Shown here in pieces: positions 28,078-37,728 of a DNA stretch of 64,000 nt. The notes below the pieces were generated by a model. The model was not told the DNA's origin. It worked only from the letters and a program-made list of their open reading frames with translations, and did no database searches. The DNA comes from Vibrio sp. NTOU-M3 (GTDB taxonomy: Bacteria; Pseudomonadota; Gammaproteobacteria; Enterobacterales; Vibrionaceae), in NCBI RefSeq assembly GCF_040869035.1, contig NZ_CP162100.1, positions 1,054,001 to 1,118,000 of the forward strand, read 5' to 3'. Position 1 is the stretch's first letter; the number at the start of each line of letters is the position of its first letter. Both the position numbers and the translations under genes were made by a program.

Positions 28078-29076
28078 ATGGTTAAAAGTAGAGATCTAAC
28101 GATTGATAGTTTAAGGGGCTTCGCATGTCTTTTAGTTGTGGTCTATCATGTTATCGGTAATGTCCCTAGTAACGGGTTACGAATAGAAGATGGTTTAATT
28201 AGGGATTTTAATAATACTATTAACTATATCCATATGCCACTTTTCACTTTATTATCCGGTATTGTTTATGACTTTCGTCCATTTTCAGGAGGTTTTGGAG
28301 CTTTTGTTAAAGATAAGTTTTTGCGCTTATTAGTACCAATGTTTATTGTGGGTACTTTTTTTGCGGTTGTCCAGTTCTTAATGCCTGGAACAAGTTCTGG
28401 TGAGTATAACTGGCAACTTCTTCATATATTACCTGTAGGCCATTTCTGGTATTTAGAATCAATCTTTACTGTTTTTATAATTGTAGCAATTGTTGAATTT
28501 TTAGGACTGTTAAAGAAGGTAGGCTTATTTTCTATAGTATTTTGTTTAAGTATTTTGGCATCAGTGCTTAGTTTTGGAAGTAAATATTTTGCAATAGATA
28601 GTGCATTTTATTTATTACCATTTTTCCTTATAGGTATAGCTATTCATCGATTTGAACTGTTGAAGAATGTAAACTCAATTATTGGCTTAGTATTTATTGT
28701 TACTGCATGTGTTGGGTATTACTTTTTCGAAATAGAGGGAAGAAACTCGTTGTCTGGGTTAGCTTTTAGTATTGTAATTTCGATTGGATTTTTAGCTCTA
28801 AGAATAGAAAATAAAATTTTGGCTAAGGTTGGTTTCTATTCTTATACTATCTATTTGTTCCATGTATTTTTTACCTCGGCAGCTCGAATGGTTGGCAATA
28901 AGCTAGGAATTGATGACTTAACGATTTCTATCTTATGTGGTATGTTTGCTGGTGTTTGTGGCCCAATTTTGGTTGAACTAATTTGTGATGGAACAAACTT
29001 AACTAGGAAATTATGTTTAGGAAAAAGAAAAACGACAATTGATAGGCTTTGGTTGTCATCTCGCTTTGCTCGTTAA
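28078..29076 (+). CDS. Acyltransferase 3 family membrane protein (AT-rich, possibly acquired)
   Basis: A 332-residue polytopic protein opening with DLTIDSLRGFACLLVVVYHV, which carries the conserved arginine and the active-site histidine of the acyltransferase-3 family, followed by IHMPLFTLLSG and about nine further helices. Such proteins acylate surface polysaccharides or peptidoglycan. The gene is visibly more AT-rich than its neighbours and has no functional partner beside it, which suggests late acquisition. The acyl acceptor cannot be predicted. Confidence 0.82.
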   Translation: MVKSRDLTIDSLRGFACLLVVVYHVIGNVPSNGLRIEDGLIRDFNNTINYIHMPLFTLLSGIVYDFRPFSGGFGAFVKDKFLRLLVPMFIVGTFFAVVQFLMPGTSSGEYNWQLLHILPVGHFWYLESIFTVFIIVAIVEFLGLLKKVGLFSIVFCLSILASVLSFGSKYFAIDSAFYLLPFFLIGIAIHRFELLKNVNSIIGLVFIVTACVGYYFFEIEGRNSLSGLAFSIVISIGFLALRIENKILAKVGFYSYTIYLFHVFFTSAARMVGNKLGIDDLTISILCGMFAGVCGPILVELICDGTNLTRKLCLGKRKTTIDRLWLSSRFAR

Positions 29077-29140
29077 TCTAGGTAAATAGTAATATCAGCC
29101 ATATTTCATTCATTTTTAAAAAGTAAAAATTTCATAGTTG

Positions 29141-29170
29141 CTCCTCTTCTATAAGACAAAGGAAGAGGAG
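29141..29170. repeat. Inverted repeat between the acyltransferase and a lipoprotein gene
   Basis: CTCCTCTTC and GAAGAGGAG are perfect 9-bp arms around a 12-bp loop. It lies between convergent genes and could end transcription, but it lacks a clean T run on either strand. Confidence 0.45.
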
Positions 29171-29248
29171 TGAGTTCTTATATAATATTAAAGTGCATCA
29201 TAGAAAAACTTAGATTTAATAATGAAGTTTTATATCGCTATTTAAGAG

Positions 29249-29608
29249 TTATATTCCCAAAGATAAATTATACTTTATAGCGCCTGAAGTGGTGAGCTCA
29301 AACTGCCAATTTTGGTAATAATAAGTATCAGGTTTGTTTGATACTGGCTTGAGTTTTCTCAGGAAATCAGCGACTCCAGAAGGAGGAATGGTAAAATGGC
29401 CAGTGGAAGTGTTTAAGTCTAGGTCGTTACGAATTTCTAATTGTACTGTGGTTGGTGGCAATATATCTGGTAACCAGCCCCGTTCAAATAGCTTATCTTC
29501 CTTAGCTTGTTGGTAAGTATTGTAGTGACTGGTCACAACATCAGAGCAGCCAGTGATCAGAAAAGCCAAAATTAAGGTTAGTAGGCGCATAGATTTTGTT
29601 CTTGTCAT
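29249..29608 (-). CDS. Small predicted lipoprotein, hypothetical
   Basis: A 119-residue protein with a lipoprotein signal (LILAFLITGC, cysteine at about residue 21). The mature part has no recognised domain; it is short and moderately charged, with a beta-rich look near its C terminus (YYYQNWQFELTTSGAIKY). An internal ATG six codons later (29590) is an equally possible start. No operon partner is visible. Confidence 0.65.
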   Translation of the reverse strand: MTRTKSMRLLTLILAFLITGCSDVVTSHYNTYQQAKEDKLFERGWLPDILPPTTVQLEIRNDLDLNTSTGHFTIPPSGVADFLRKLKPVSNKPDTYYYQNWQFELTTSGAIKYNLSLGI

Positions 29609-29714
29609 ATTAAGAACATACAGATTAGCGAAAAAGGCGTTATATATAAATGCGGATTATTTTGTTTTTGTTGTTATCTGCCGTTTGTATTATTTATCTG
29701 TGGCTCTATGAGAG

Positions 29715-29745
29715 AAAAAACGCCGGACATGCCGGCGTTTTTTTT
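29715..29745. terminator. Bidirectional terminator
   Basis: AAACGCCGGCATGCCGGCGTTT-like pairing: the arms ACGCCGG and CCGGCGT have an A run on one side and a T run on the other, so it can act on both strands. It lies directly after the NlpE-like gene end. Confidence 0.85.
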
Positions 29746-29750
29746 GATGA

Positions 29751-30701
29751 TTATTTTTGCTTTTTCAGATTGTAAAGCGGAGCTAGGTCACCTGTGATTT
29801 TCTCACCGTTCACATCTAGTTTCATCAGTGAATTTTCACCAACCAAGTACTGGTTTGCAGCTTGGTCTTCAGACTCTAGTGTCACGATGTTACCTTGTTT
29901 ACTCCAAGTGAAGTGGCCTTGTGATTTGAACTCTGCGTTTTCTTTACCTTGATAAACTTGAGTTAAAGAGTAAGTCATATCAGGGTTTAGTGTTAATGTT
30001 GTTTGGATACCTACACAATCTGCGCAAGGTACAGTACCTGTGTATGTTCCGTCCCAATCGATGCTCACACGTGCCGAGTCCGCTGAATTATCAAGTGTCA
30101 TTTTATCAATCACCTGATCGGTTTCTGTTACAACGGCTTCCTGAACATTTGCTGCTTTCTCTGCCACTGCATCTGCTGCATTTGTCGTGGTTTCAGCCAC
30201 AGCATCGACTGCTGCTGCGGTTGTTTCTGCTACAGCTTGTGTTGCGTTTGAAGCGGTTTCTTGTGCTGAATCGGCAACGTTTGCTGTCGCTTCTGATACA
30301 GAGCCTACAGCTGCTGCTGTTGTTTCTACTGCGCTTGCTGCTGTGTCTTTAACTGCATCCGCAGCATTGGTTGTTGCTTCCGATACAGTGTCGACTGTTG
30401 CCGATGTTGTTTCTGCAACAGCATCAACCGTTGTCGTCGCACCTTCCTTCAGTACTTCTGCTGTTTTTTCTGCACCATCTTTTACCGCTGTTGCTGTATC
30501 CGATGCCGCTTCTTTGATCACATCCACTGAGTCACCTGCTACTTCTTTGGCTTTTTCAGCAGAAATGGTTGCGATCTCTTGTGTTTGCTCAAGGATGGTT
30601 GTTGAAGACTCAGTCGCTGGCGCTTCTGGTTTATCTGCTGCGGTGTCGCAACCTGCAATTGCAATTGTCAGTACTGCAAGGGCTAGAGCATGCTTTTTCA
30701 T
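29751..30701 (-). CDS. NlpE-domain lipoprotein with long alanine/threonine-rich repeat region
   Basis: A 316-residue lipoprotein. The lipobox is IAIAGC near residue 18. Residues about 40-205 form a long Ala/Val/Thr/Glu-rich stretch with recurring units such as TNAADAV and ETTAAAVDAV, likely an amphipathic helical rod. The C-terminal 100 residues are an NlpE N-domain type beta barrel: WDGTYTGTVPCADCVGI with the CxxC pair. NlpE signals envelope stress to Cpx in E. coli; whether this protein does is unknown. ATG 30701 is chosen because AGAGGA lies 6 bp upstream; the ATG at 30707 abuts that site. Confidence 0.8.
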   Translation of the reverse strand: MKKHALALAVLTIAIAGCDTAADKPEAPATESSTTILEQTQEIATISAEKAKEVAGDSVDVIKEAASDTATAVKDGAEKTAEVLKEGATTTVDAVAETTSATVDTVSEATTNAADAVKDTAASAVETTAAAVGSVSEATANVADSAQETASNATQAVAETTAAAVDAVAETTTNAADAVAEKAANVQEAVVTETDQVIDKMTLDNSADSARVSIDWDGTYTGTVPCADCVGIQTTLTLNPDMTYSLTQVYQGKENAEFKSQGHFTWSKQGNIVTLESEDQAANQYLVGENSLMKLDVNGEKITGDLAPLYNLKKQK

Positions 30702-30928
30702 CTTCATTCCTCTTATTCTATTAATGATTTCCAATCATATGGATTGTGTTGACTTTATTATCTATATGAAGGCATATGCAGCGTCATGCGCTTGTCATTA
30801 ATTATTCTGAGCCTGTCAGTTTGTTGTGAGTGAATGTCAAGAAAAGTGAGGCGTTGTAAAAACTGCAGAGAGTATCAATTTTGACATGGTTGAGCCGAAC
30901 AAAGTCCATCATGTTCGGCTTGATGTCG

Positions 30929-32830
30929 CTAATGTAGTTTGCCAGTGAAGCCGATATCAGTTTCACTTTTTAATTTATCAAGAAATTGGTTGAAGTATGG
31001 AATGTCATCAACCGCAATTTTTTGTGCAGGAATGGTCAGTTGAGTTTCAACTCTTACCGACTTGTTGTTTAAGGCTTTGACAGTACGAACGAGACTTCCA
31101 AAGTCATGCTGGTAGTTCAAAGTCGGTGGATATAAGGTTAGCCGCCAAGGGCTATCTGACAAATCGAAGGTGTATGATGAGGTAACATTTAGTCCCGAAA
31201 ACCACTCATCATAGTGTTCATTGGTTAGCTGCATACTATCAAGTTCGAAGTAAATCCAAGCATCATTCTCAACATAATATGCGTTTTCATTCGTTTCCAA
31301 AATGGGGTCGAAAGTCGTGACGGATGTGAATATCAGATTTTCATCCATCCCATCTGCATTGGGAGGAAGAAACTGAGGGATGTTCATTGAGGAAACGATA
31401 TCAGCGTACTCTTTTTTTAGGAATGTTTGTGTTTCGTCGTCGTTCATTCCTTGCAGTCGCCCACGATAGTAAGCCGCATATTCTCCTTTGTAATTCCGAT
31501 TTTGCTCTTCAGTTTGGCTTCCATCTTGATGGAAAGTGATCGCGCTGTCTTGTTCGTATTGCCAGCGATAAAGGTTGTGACGTAACGGCTCTGGTTTTGC
31601 GCCCATTTTCAATGCCAGAGATGCTTTTCCCTGAACCCAACGAGGTGTGTATTTCCAGTTAGTTTGCGTGTCTGTAGGGTCGAGACACACAGATTGTTTT
31701 TCATGCTCGAAACACACCACGACGTGGTTGAAATGATTCATTGATGGCTGAAGTAGCTTATTGGCATCATAGCGATCTGTGTCTACCAGGACGAGTGTTG
31801 ATGGAATTCCAATTTGTTCTAACATTGCCTTAAGCAGTACCGATTTATCCTTGCAGTCTCCATATCGGTTTGAAATGGTTTCAGCTAAAGAATGAGGAAC
31901 GATAGCGTGATCGGCTTCAGACATTGATACATAACGGATATCTCGTGCAACAAATTCAAGGATACGTTTGATCTTATCATCGGTTGTCGGACTGTCGGTG
32001 AGAACATTTTTGACTACCTGAGAAAGGCCTTGTGTTTGGCTTGTCGCTTGCGACATCGCATTTGATGCTCGCTGGATTACTTGATCCCAATGATTGAGCT
32101 CGCTGACTTCAATTCTACCAATGATATCTTGCCAGTAAGTATTTTTGTCTCCGATGTAGCTTGGGATGTTGTTACCCTTGCACTCGAGCGAAGATGCTTC
32201 TTTTGTGCATTGGACTTGATCGCTTGAATGACGCCAATGTATATCGTCATCTTCATCCCAATGAAAACTAGCAGAATAAGTGGTTATAGGGTAGCTGCGT
32301 TGTGTATATAACTCGACAGACCAATTCGATATATTCTCATTGCGATCAGTCTCGATTTCATACTCTATAACAGAAAGGCTGCCTTCCTCTAACCCTTGGA
32401 ATGGGATGATCAGTTCTTGTTGATCGGTAAATGTGTCAGCGGTATTAGTATCAAGTAAACGCGTTTTTTGTGGAGAGAAATGTTGAATGGCACCGCTTGG
32501 TGCCATGGTCGCTGCGTATAGCACACGTACATTTTGGCTATTTTTATCAAAGTATACTGACTTTGAACCGTACTCATCCGTATCAACAAACGTAGGGAAA
32601 TAGCGAATATCCTTAACACGCTGTACGACTTTTTGAGCACTTATTACAAAATCTCGTTGTAGCAGCAATTGCACCATACTCGATTTATCTTCAGCTTGTC
32701 CCAGAAGTTGTTTTCCTTGCTCAAAAGCTGGCAGCGCATTATCCGGCTCTAGTTGCCAGCGGACGGGTTCAGAGGCGAAAGCTGAGCTTATCGAGATGAG
32801 TCCTAATATCCAGTAAGTTGTTTTTTTCAT
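30929..32830 (-). CDS. DUF3857/transglutaminase-like secreted protein
   Basis: A 633-residue protein with a signal peptide (cleavage after AFA near residue 19), an N-terminal DUF3857 beta domain (residues about 55-240) and a transglutaminase-like cysteine-protease fold: NRYGDCKDKSVLLKAML holds the cysteine, NHFNHVVVCFE the histidine and CLDPTD the aspartate. The triad is intact. Its periplasmic substrate is unknown. It overlaps the upstream membrane-protein gene by 4 bp, so the two are translationally coupled. Confidence 0.85.
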   Translation of the reverse strand: MKKTTYWILGLISISSAFASEPVRWQLEPDNALPAFEQGKQLLGQAEDKSSMVQLLLQRDFVISAQKVVQRVKDIRYFPTFVDTDEYGSKSVYFDKNSQNVRVLYAATMAPSGAIQHFSPQKTRLLDTNTADTFTDQQELIIPFQGLEEGSLSVIEYEIETDRNENISNWSVELYTQRSYPITTYSASFHWDEDDDIHWRHSSDQVQCTKEASSLECKGNNIPSYIGDKNTYWQDIIGRIEVSELNHWDQVIQRASNAMSQATSQTQGLSQVVKNVLTDSPTTDDKIKRILEFVARDIRYVSMSEADHAIVPHSLAETISNRYGDCKDKSVLLKAMLEQIGIPSTLVLVDTDRYDANKLLQPSMNHFNHVVVCFEHEKQSVCLDPTDTQTNWKYTPRWVQGKASLALKMGAKPEPLRHNLYRWQYEQDSAITFHQDGSQTEEQNRNYKGEYAAYYRGRLQGMNDDETQTFLKKEYADIVSSMNIPQFLPPNADGMDENLIFTSVTTFDPILETNENAYYVENDAWIYFELDSMQLTNEHYDEWFSGLNVTSSYTFDLSDSPWRLTLYPPTLNYQHDFGSLVRTVKALNNKSVRVETQLTIPAQKIAVDDIPYFNQFLDKLKSETDIGFTGKLH

Positions 32831-33885
32831 AATGCGCGGAACTGTTTCGCTATGGTTAGAAAATCGGGTTTATGTGCTTGTTGAGAGTAGCGGGGGGCGT
32901 CCATTACTCCTAATAACTCGTATGTTTTTTCATCGGTTTCAACCGTTGTAATGAATGCGGTGGTGCTGTTGTCTTGTTTTGTGCCTTCACAGGTCATCAA
33001 CGCTTTTATGTGTAGGGTTTTGCCAATAAAGTGCCTGCTTTGGCGGCAATCAGATATGTTGATATTGTTTATAAACCAGTCATGTCGATCACTGAAATGA
33101 TCGTCTAACGTTTCTAGTTTTGTATATTCAAATAATAAGACGTAAGTTTGACCAATAGGTCCTTTAAATTCAGCAATGGCTTCGCCGTTTGAAAAAGACC
33201 CCGACTCTACACGTAGCCACTGATTTCCATAGAAAGTAATTTTTACTTTGCCATTTTCGTCAATGTAGTAATCATCTTGTTGATATTGTGCTAAGTCTTT
33301 TACGAACAAAGGTTCAAGAATTGCAAAACCAAACAAAGCGGTTATGAGTGGTACGGTCACGCATGCAGTAATCCATTCAAAGATATTGTAGCGAGCTTTC
33401 CCTTTCTTCTTTGTATTTGGTATTCGGTTGGATGTCAGTGAGATACGTTGGCAAACCAGTGTGAATGTAAAAACCCAAATGATATATAATGCGGCGTCTA
33501 GCCAAACGGCTGTTTCCCATTTTGATGTGATGGAATAATAAAGGCATATCGTAGAAGAGATCCAAGCACTTATGATGAAACGCTGCCTATTAGCTTGAAT
33601 GCCAAAAGTCGTTTCAATATCTTGCAGCTTCTTATCTAAGCGTTGCAAGCCAAATGCTTGCGAAAGAAAAATGAAGGGAACAAAAAACCACATCCATGGT
33701 GTAAACGGGATTTTTATCACTTGGTTTAGCTCTTTTGTTCGTCGAACTAAGTAAATGGCAGCGTAGAGACCAAGCGTTCCGAAGTTCAGAAAAAACTCCC
33801 ACCAGAATGAACGGTACTGTCGGACCGTTATTTGAGATTGAGAAGGCTCAGTTTCAGTGGTATGAGTAGGTAGTTTGTCGTCCAT
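32827..33885 (-). CDS. Polytopic membrane protein, hypothetical
   Basis: A 352-residue protein with about five membrane segments in its first 200 residues (for example FFLNFGTLGLYAAIYLV near 30 and WMWFFVPFIFLSQAF near 65), then a soluble C-terminal domain of about 150 residues probably outside the cytosol. The first segment looks like the opening of DUF4234/DUF898-type proteins. No function is recognised. The 4-bp overlap with the transglutaminase-like gene suggests the two proteins work together. Confidence 0.7.
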   Translation of the reverse strand: MDDKLPTHTTETEPSQSQITVRQYRSFWWEFFLNFGTLGLYAAIYLVRRTKELNQVIKIPFTPWMWFFVPFIFLSQAFGLQRLDKKLQDIETTFGIQANRQRFIISAWISSTICLYYSITSKWETAVWLDAALYIIWVFTFTLVCQRISLTSNRIPNTKKKGKARYNIFEWITACVTVPLITALFGFAILEPLFVKDLAQYQQDDYYIDENGKVKITFYGNQWLRVESGSFSNGEAIAEFKGPIGQTYVLLFEYTKLETLDDHFSDRHDWFINNINISDCRQSRHFIGKTLHIKALMTCEGTKQDNSTTAFITTVETDEKTYELLGVMDAPRYSQQAHKPDFLTIAKQFRAL

Positions 33886-34055
33886 GATGATTAATGCGTT
33901 TTCTGAATGTTCCTTTAAATTAAGTGGTTACACATTCAGCATCAAGGGAATCTGTTTGGTTTGGTGACGTGTGTGGAAGTCTAATGCTGAGTTTAGATAT
34001 CACTAAAGTTTACTATCACCAAATATAGACTGTTGAGCTATTTCGAGAGCATCAA

Positions 34056-34086
34056 ACAAAAAAGACTCCCAGTAGGGAGCCTTTTA
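34056..34086 (-). terminator. Terminator after the cysteine-metabolism gene
   Basis: On the minus strand GGCTCCC-TACT-GGGAGTC is followed by TTTTTTG, 17 bp after the stop. Confidence 0.88.
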
Positions 34087-34102
34087 GGACTAAACTTCTG
34101 AT

Positions 34103-35173
34103 TTACTGATCCAACTGTCCTGTTGCTTGAAACACTTCCAACTTAGCCATATATGGCTGAAGATCGGCGATATTCTGATTGAGCCATTCATCGTTGTAGT
34201 AGGTATCGAGGTAGCGTTCTCCACTGTCACACAATAGAGTGACAATCGAACCGGTTTCGCCACGTTGCTTCATTTCACTCGCAAGCTGTAATACACCATA
34301 CAAATTGGTTCCGGTGGATGCACCTGCTTTCCGACCCAAAATTTTCTCTAGCCAGTGGATGGTTGCGATGCTTGCGGCATCTGGAATAGTGCGCATTTCA
34401 TCAATGACACCGGGAATAAAGCTTGGCTCAACTCGTGGGCGGCCAATACCCTCGATCTTGCTACCACACTGACCAGTAAGTTGAGCATTTCCTGTTTTGT
34501 AGTAGTCGTGGAAAACCGAGTTTTCAGGGTCAACCACACACAACTTAGTGTCATGTTTTTGATAACGAATAAAACGGCCAATGGTTGCTGATGTGCCTCC
34601 TGTTCCCGGGCTCATCACAACCCAAGCTGGAATCGGGTGATCTTCCATTTCCATTTGGTTAAAGATTGAGTTGGCAATATTGTTGTTGCCACGCCAGTCA
34701 GTTGCTCGTTCAGCATAAGTAAATTGGTCCATGTAATGGCCGTTTAATTCTTTCGCTAAGCGATGAGATTCAGCATAGATTTGATCTGAACGATCAACTA
34801 AATGAGCTTTACCGCCGTAAAATTCAATCTGTTCAATTTTTTTACGGGCAGTGCATTTAGGCATGACGGCAATAAAAGGCAACCCTAATAAGCGAGCGAA
34901 ATACGCTTCAGAAACAGCTGTACTACCTGAAGAAGACTCAATGATCGGTGTATTTGGACCAACCCAGCCGTTACAAATTGCGTATAGAAACAGTGAACGT
35001 GCAAGTCGGTGTTTGAGAGAGCCTGTTGGATGGGTGCTTTCATCTTTTAAATAAATGTCGATGCCATCGACGCAAGGAAGGTCAAGCTTGATCAAGTGAG
35101 TATCGGCAGAGCGCTGATAATCTGCTTCAATTTTACGAACGGCGTTGTTAATCCAGTTATGATCGGTACACAT
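34103..35173 (-). CDS. PLP-dependent cysteine synthase/desulfhydrase family enzyme
   Basis: A 356-residue fold-type II PLP enzyme. The PLP lysine is in [11 protein letters not shown] near residue 53, the asparagine-type loop is [15 protein letters not shown], and the phosphate loop is [13 protein letters not shown]. The sequence resembles the Cds1-type cysteine desulfhydrases more than CysK or CysM. The divergent Lrp-family regulator 124 bp away resembles DecR, which controls cysteine degradation in E. coli. Together this suggests cysteine breakdown to sulfide, pyruvate and ammonia; cysteine synthesis is the alternative. Confidence 0.82.
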   Translation of the reverse strand: MCTDHNWINNAVRKIEADYQRSADTHLIKLDLPCVDGIDIYLKDESTHPTGSLKHRLARSLFLYAICNGWVGPNTPIIESSSGSTAVSEAYFARLLGLPFIAVMPKCTARKKIEQIEFYGGKAHLVDRSDQIYAESHRLAKELNGHYMDQFTYAERATDWRGNNNIANSIFNQMEMEDHPIPAWVVMSPGTGGTSATIGRFIRYQKHDTKLCVVDPENSVFHDYYKTGNAQLTGQCGSKIEGIGRPRVEPSFIPGVIDEMRTIPDAASIATIHWLEKILGRKAGASTGTNLYGVLQLASEMKQRGETGSIVTLLCDSGERYLDTYYNDEWLNQNIADLQPYMAKLEVFQATGQLDQ

Positions 35174-35297
35174 GATGTTTTCCTCAAGCTTCGTTATGAT
35201 GATAATTTACCTATTCTTGTAGAGAAAAACTTTGCTTCTTTGTTTGTTGTTTGGTTTAAATGGAGAAAAATATTCTCTTTTATTGAGGTTGTGAAGG

Positions 35298-35756
35298 ATG
35301 GAATTGGATAAGATTGACCGAAAAATACTCGCACTATTGCAAGACGATGGTACTTTGTCGCTGAACGAGCTAGCTGAATCAGTAAATCTAACCACCACGC
35401 CTTGCTGGAAGCGGTTGAAAAAATTGGAAGAATCTGGCGTTATTGCAAAGCGGGTTGCGTTGCTGAACCCTGAGCTCCTAGATTTGTCCTTTACGGCATT
35501 TGTTTTGGTAAAAACAAGTGATCATTCACACGAGTGGTATAGCCAATTTGTGGAAACGGCTTCCGAGTTCCCCGAAGTCATGGAATTTTATCGTATGGCA
35601 GGAGAATACGACTACATGATGAAGGTGCTGGTTAGAGATATGAAGTGTTTTGATGAATTTTACAAAAAGTTGGTTAATTCGGTGGATGGAATTTCTAATG
35701 TGACCTCAACATTCGCTATGGAACCTCTCAAATACACCACTGCACTGCCGATATAA
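35298..35756 (+). CDS. Lrp/AsnC-family regulator, DecR-like
   Basis: A 152-residue Lrp protein. The HTH covers residues 1-60 ([42 protein letters not shown]), followed by the RAM ligand domain ([22 protein letters not shown]). The [12 protein letters not shown] helix is typical of DecR/CyuR, which senses cysteine. It is divergent from the cysteine synthase/desulfhydrase-like gene, its likely target. Confidence 0.87.
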   Translation: MELDKIDRKILALLQDDGTLSLNELAESVNLTTTPCWKRLKKLEESGVIAKRVALLNPELLDLSFTAFVLVKTSDHSHEWYSQFVETASEFPEVMEFYRMAGEYDYMMKVLVRDMKCFDEFYKKLVNSVDGISNVTSTFAMEPLKYTTALPI

Positions 35757-35781
35757 AAAAGTGCCCAGCTATGAGCCGGGC
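35754..35781 (-). terminator. Terminator of tesB
   Basis: On the minus strand GCCCGGCT-CAT-AGCTGGGC (one G-U pair) is followed by ACTTTTTT. It sits between the convergent Lrp and tesB genes. Confidence 0.75.
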
Positions 35782-35786
35782 GTTGT

Positions 35787-36650
35787 CTATTTATGATTGA
35801 AGCGCATAACACCTTCTTGAACGGCAGACGCAACTAAGTCACCATGACGATTGTATATTTCGCCTCGCACTAAACCTCGGGTATTGCTGGCTGTCGGGCT
35901 TTCAATCGCGTAAAGCAGCCAATCATCTAGCTTAAAGGGGCGGTGGAACCAAATAGAATGATCAATCGTTGCCACCTGAAAATTTGGTGTCATCAATGAC
36001 ACTTCATGTGGATGTAGTGCTGTCACCAGAAATCCCCAATCGGATGCGTAAGCTAACAAGTATTGATGAATCAATTGGTTGTCTGGCATCTCGCCATTTG
36101 CACGGATCCATAAATACTGTTTTGGTTCCGCCTTATGAGGTTTGAGCGGGTTAACTACGGTTACAGGACGCATTTCAATGGGCTTTTCACCACAAAATAC
36201 TTTCTTGATTTTTTCTGGTAAATAATCAGAAATCCGGGCTGCTAGTTCAGACTCTGATGCAAAGTTTTCTGGGCCGGGGATATCAGGCATGGCATTTTGG
36301 TGTTCAAATCCAGGCGCTTCGCCATGATAAGAGGCCGTGAGATAGAAAATGGGTCTGCCATTTTGAATTGCTTTTACTCGTCTTGTGCTGAAGCTCTTCC
36401 CGTCTCTTAAATTTTCAACATCATAGATGATGGGTTTTTCAGGATCGCCAGGATAGAGAAAGTAGCTGTGAAATGAGTGTACAGTGCGATCGGGATCGAC
36501 GGTATAACGGGCTGCAGAAAGTGCTTGTCCAATGACTTGCCCACCATAAACCTGAGGCAAGCCAAGGTTTTCACTTTGGCCACGAAATAAACCTTCTTCC
36601 AGTTTCTCTAGTTGTAACAGGTTTAGCAGTTCGGTTAGTGGTTTACTCAT
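35787..36650 (-). CDS. tesB: Acyl-CoA thioesterase II TesB
   Basis: A 287-residue double-hotdog thioesterase. Diagnostic segments are [24 protein letters not shown] near residue 20, [17 protein letters not shown] and the C-terminal [18 protein letters not shown]. It hydrolyses medium- and long-chain acyl-CoAs. The tesB-ybaY-atl-ffs order that follows matches the E. coli neighbourhood. Confidence 0.94.
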   Translation of the reverse strand: MSKPLTELLNLLQLEKLEEGLFRGQSENLGLPQVYGGQVIGQALSAARYTVDPDRTVHSFHSYFLYPGDPEKPIIYDVENLRDGKSFSTRRVKAIQNGRPIFYLTASYHGEAPGFEHQNAMPDIPGPENFASESELAARISDYLPEKIKKVFCGEKPIEMRPVTVVNPLKPHKAEPKQYLWIRANGEMPDNQLIHQYLLAYASDWGFLVTALHPHEVSLMTPNFQVATIDHSIWFHRPFKLDDWLLYAIESPTASNTRGLVRGEIYNRHGDLVASAVQEGVMRFNHK

Positions 36651-36867
36651 GTCGATTCTCGTTTGCTTTTGACCTATTTATTATTGTACGGTTTTGTACG
36701 AGTTGAAAACAAATGTTTGATTTATAAGTAGCAGGATTGAATGTTCTTATTTTTGATACGAGAAAAATAACAGAGTCAAAATCTCGTCAATAGATAAAAA
36801 CTGTTCATGACAAGAGCAAATTCTATACCTATAATCTGCCTGAATTAAATAATTGAAGAGAGGCTTT

Positions 36868-37299
36868 ATGAAAAAGGCACTAGTAGCAATAATGTCGGTT
36901 GTATTTGGTTTGGCTCTATTTGGTTGTCAGTCATCATCAGACTCAAATGTTGATGAGGCGAAAGTACAATCTATTACAGGTACGATTGCATACCGTGAGC
37001 GTATTGCTTTACCAGATAGCGCTATCGTCACTGTTACCCTTGAAGATATTTCTTTAGCAGATGCACCATCAAAAGTGATTGCTAAACATCGTTTTGAAAC
37101 AAATGGTGCGCAGGTGCCTTTCAATTTTGATCTTGCTTATGATCAGAACAAAATCGAAGCACGTCATACATACAGCGTTCGCGCTCGCATCGAAGTTGAT
37201 GGAAAACTTCGCTTTACAACTGATACGGTTTACCCTGTGATCACAGATGCAAACCAGACGCAGAAAGTAGACTTACGTCTGGTTGGTGTTCGAGGCTAA
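36868..37299 (+). CDS. ybaY: YbaY-family lipoprotein
   Basis: A 143-residue lipoprotein with lipobox LALFGC at about residue 20. The mature domain (SITGTIAYRERIALPDSAIV, then VPFNFDLAYDQNKI) matches the YbaY family, all-beta proteins of unknown role in the envelope. GAAGAGAGG supports the ATG at 36868 rather than the in-frame TTG at 36853. Confidence 0.86.
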   Translation: MKKALVAIMSVVFGLALFGCQSSSDSNVDEAKVQSITGTIAYRERIALPDSAIVTVTLEDISLADAPSKVIAKHRFETNGAQVPFNFDLAYDQNKIEARHTYSVRARIEVDGKLRFTTDTVYPVITDANQTQKVDLRLVGVRG

Positions 37300-37318
37300 C
37301 CTAACACCTTATTCAATA

Positions 37319-37347
37319 TAAAATGGCAGCTCTAGGGCTGCCATTTG
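37319..37347. terminator. Terminator between ybaY and the alkyltransferase-like gene
   Basis: AAATGGCAGC-TCTAGG-GCTGCCATTT forms a perfect 10-bp stem between two convergent genes. It overlaps the last codons of the minus-strand gene. Confidence 0.75.
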
Positions 37348-37634
37348 TAGTTTTTCAGCCTTACTTTTCCCACTTCACTGACTTCAACCCCTTCGCTTTG
37401 TAGCGCATTTCTCTGTCGTTCCATTGCATTCCCTGTCAAAGAGATCTGTCCTTGACTATTAATGACTCGATACCACGGTAACTTGCTATCTTTAGGAAGA
37501 TTTCCTAATGCCTTACCAACGTGACGAGCGTAACCCGGATAGCCGGCCATCTTTGCAATATCACCGTAAGTTGTTACTTTCCCATAGGGAATTTGGTGAA
37601 TCACAGCAAAGATTTGTGAGAGAAATTGATCCAT
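37332..37634 (-). CDS. Alkyltransferase-like protein (ATL, YbaZ/Atl1 type)
   Basis: A 100-residue protein with the DNA-binding half of O6-alkylguanine transferases: IPYGKVTTYGDIA and the recognition segment YARHVGKALGNLPKD. The active-site PCHRV motif of true alkyltransferases reads PWYRV, so the acceptor cysteine is replaced by tryptophan. ATL proteins bind O6-alkylguanine without repairing it and channel it to nucleotide excision repair. The E. coli homologue lies in the same tesB-ybaY-ffs context. Confidence 0.9.
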   Translation of the reverse strand: MDQFLSQIFAVIHQIPYGKVTTYGDIAKMAGYPGYARHVGKALGNLPKDSKLPWYRVINSQGQISLTGNAMERQRNALQSEGVEVSEVGKVRLKNYKWQP

Positions 37635-37728
37635 ACTGGTTTTGTCCTAAGTCGTTAACCAAGTAAGGATACTTGGCTTGTCGCTTTGATGGAATATTGA
37701 AGCACAAAGGGTATCAAAAGGAGAGGGC

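Noticed and set aside
30187..30801. 204-codon plus-strand frame opposite the NlpE-like lipoprotein
   Set aside because: Its Ala/Val/Ser repetition is the antisense image of the repeat region; the minus-strand frame has a signal peptide, a domain and a ribosome site.
37332..37634. Calling the gene an active O6-methylguanine methyltransferase
   Set aside because: The acceptor cysteine of PCHRV is tryptophan (PWYRV), and the protein has only the short ATL length.
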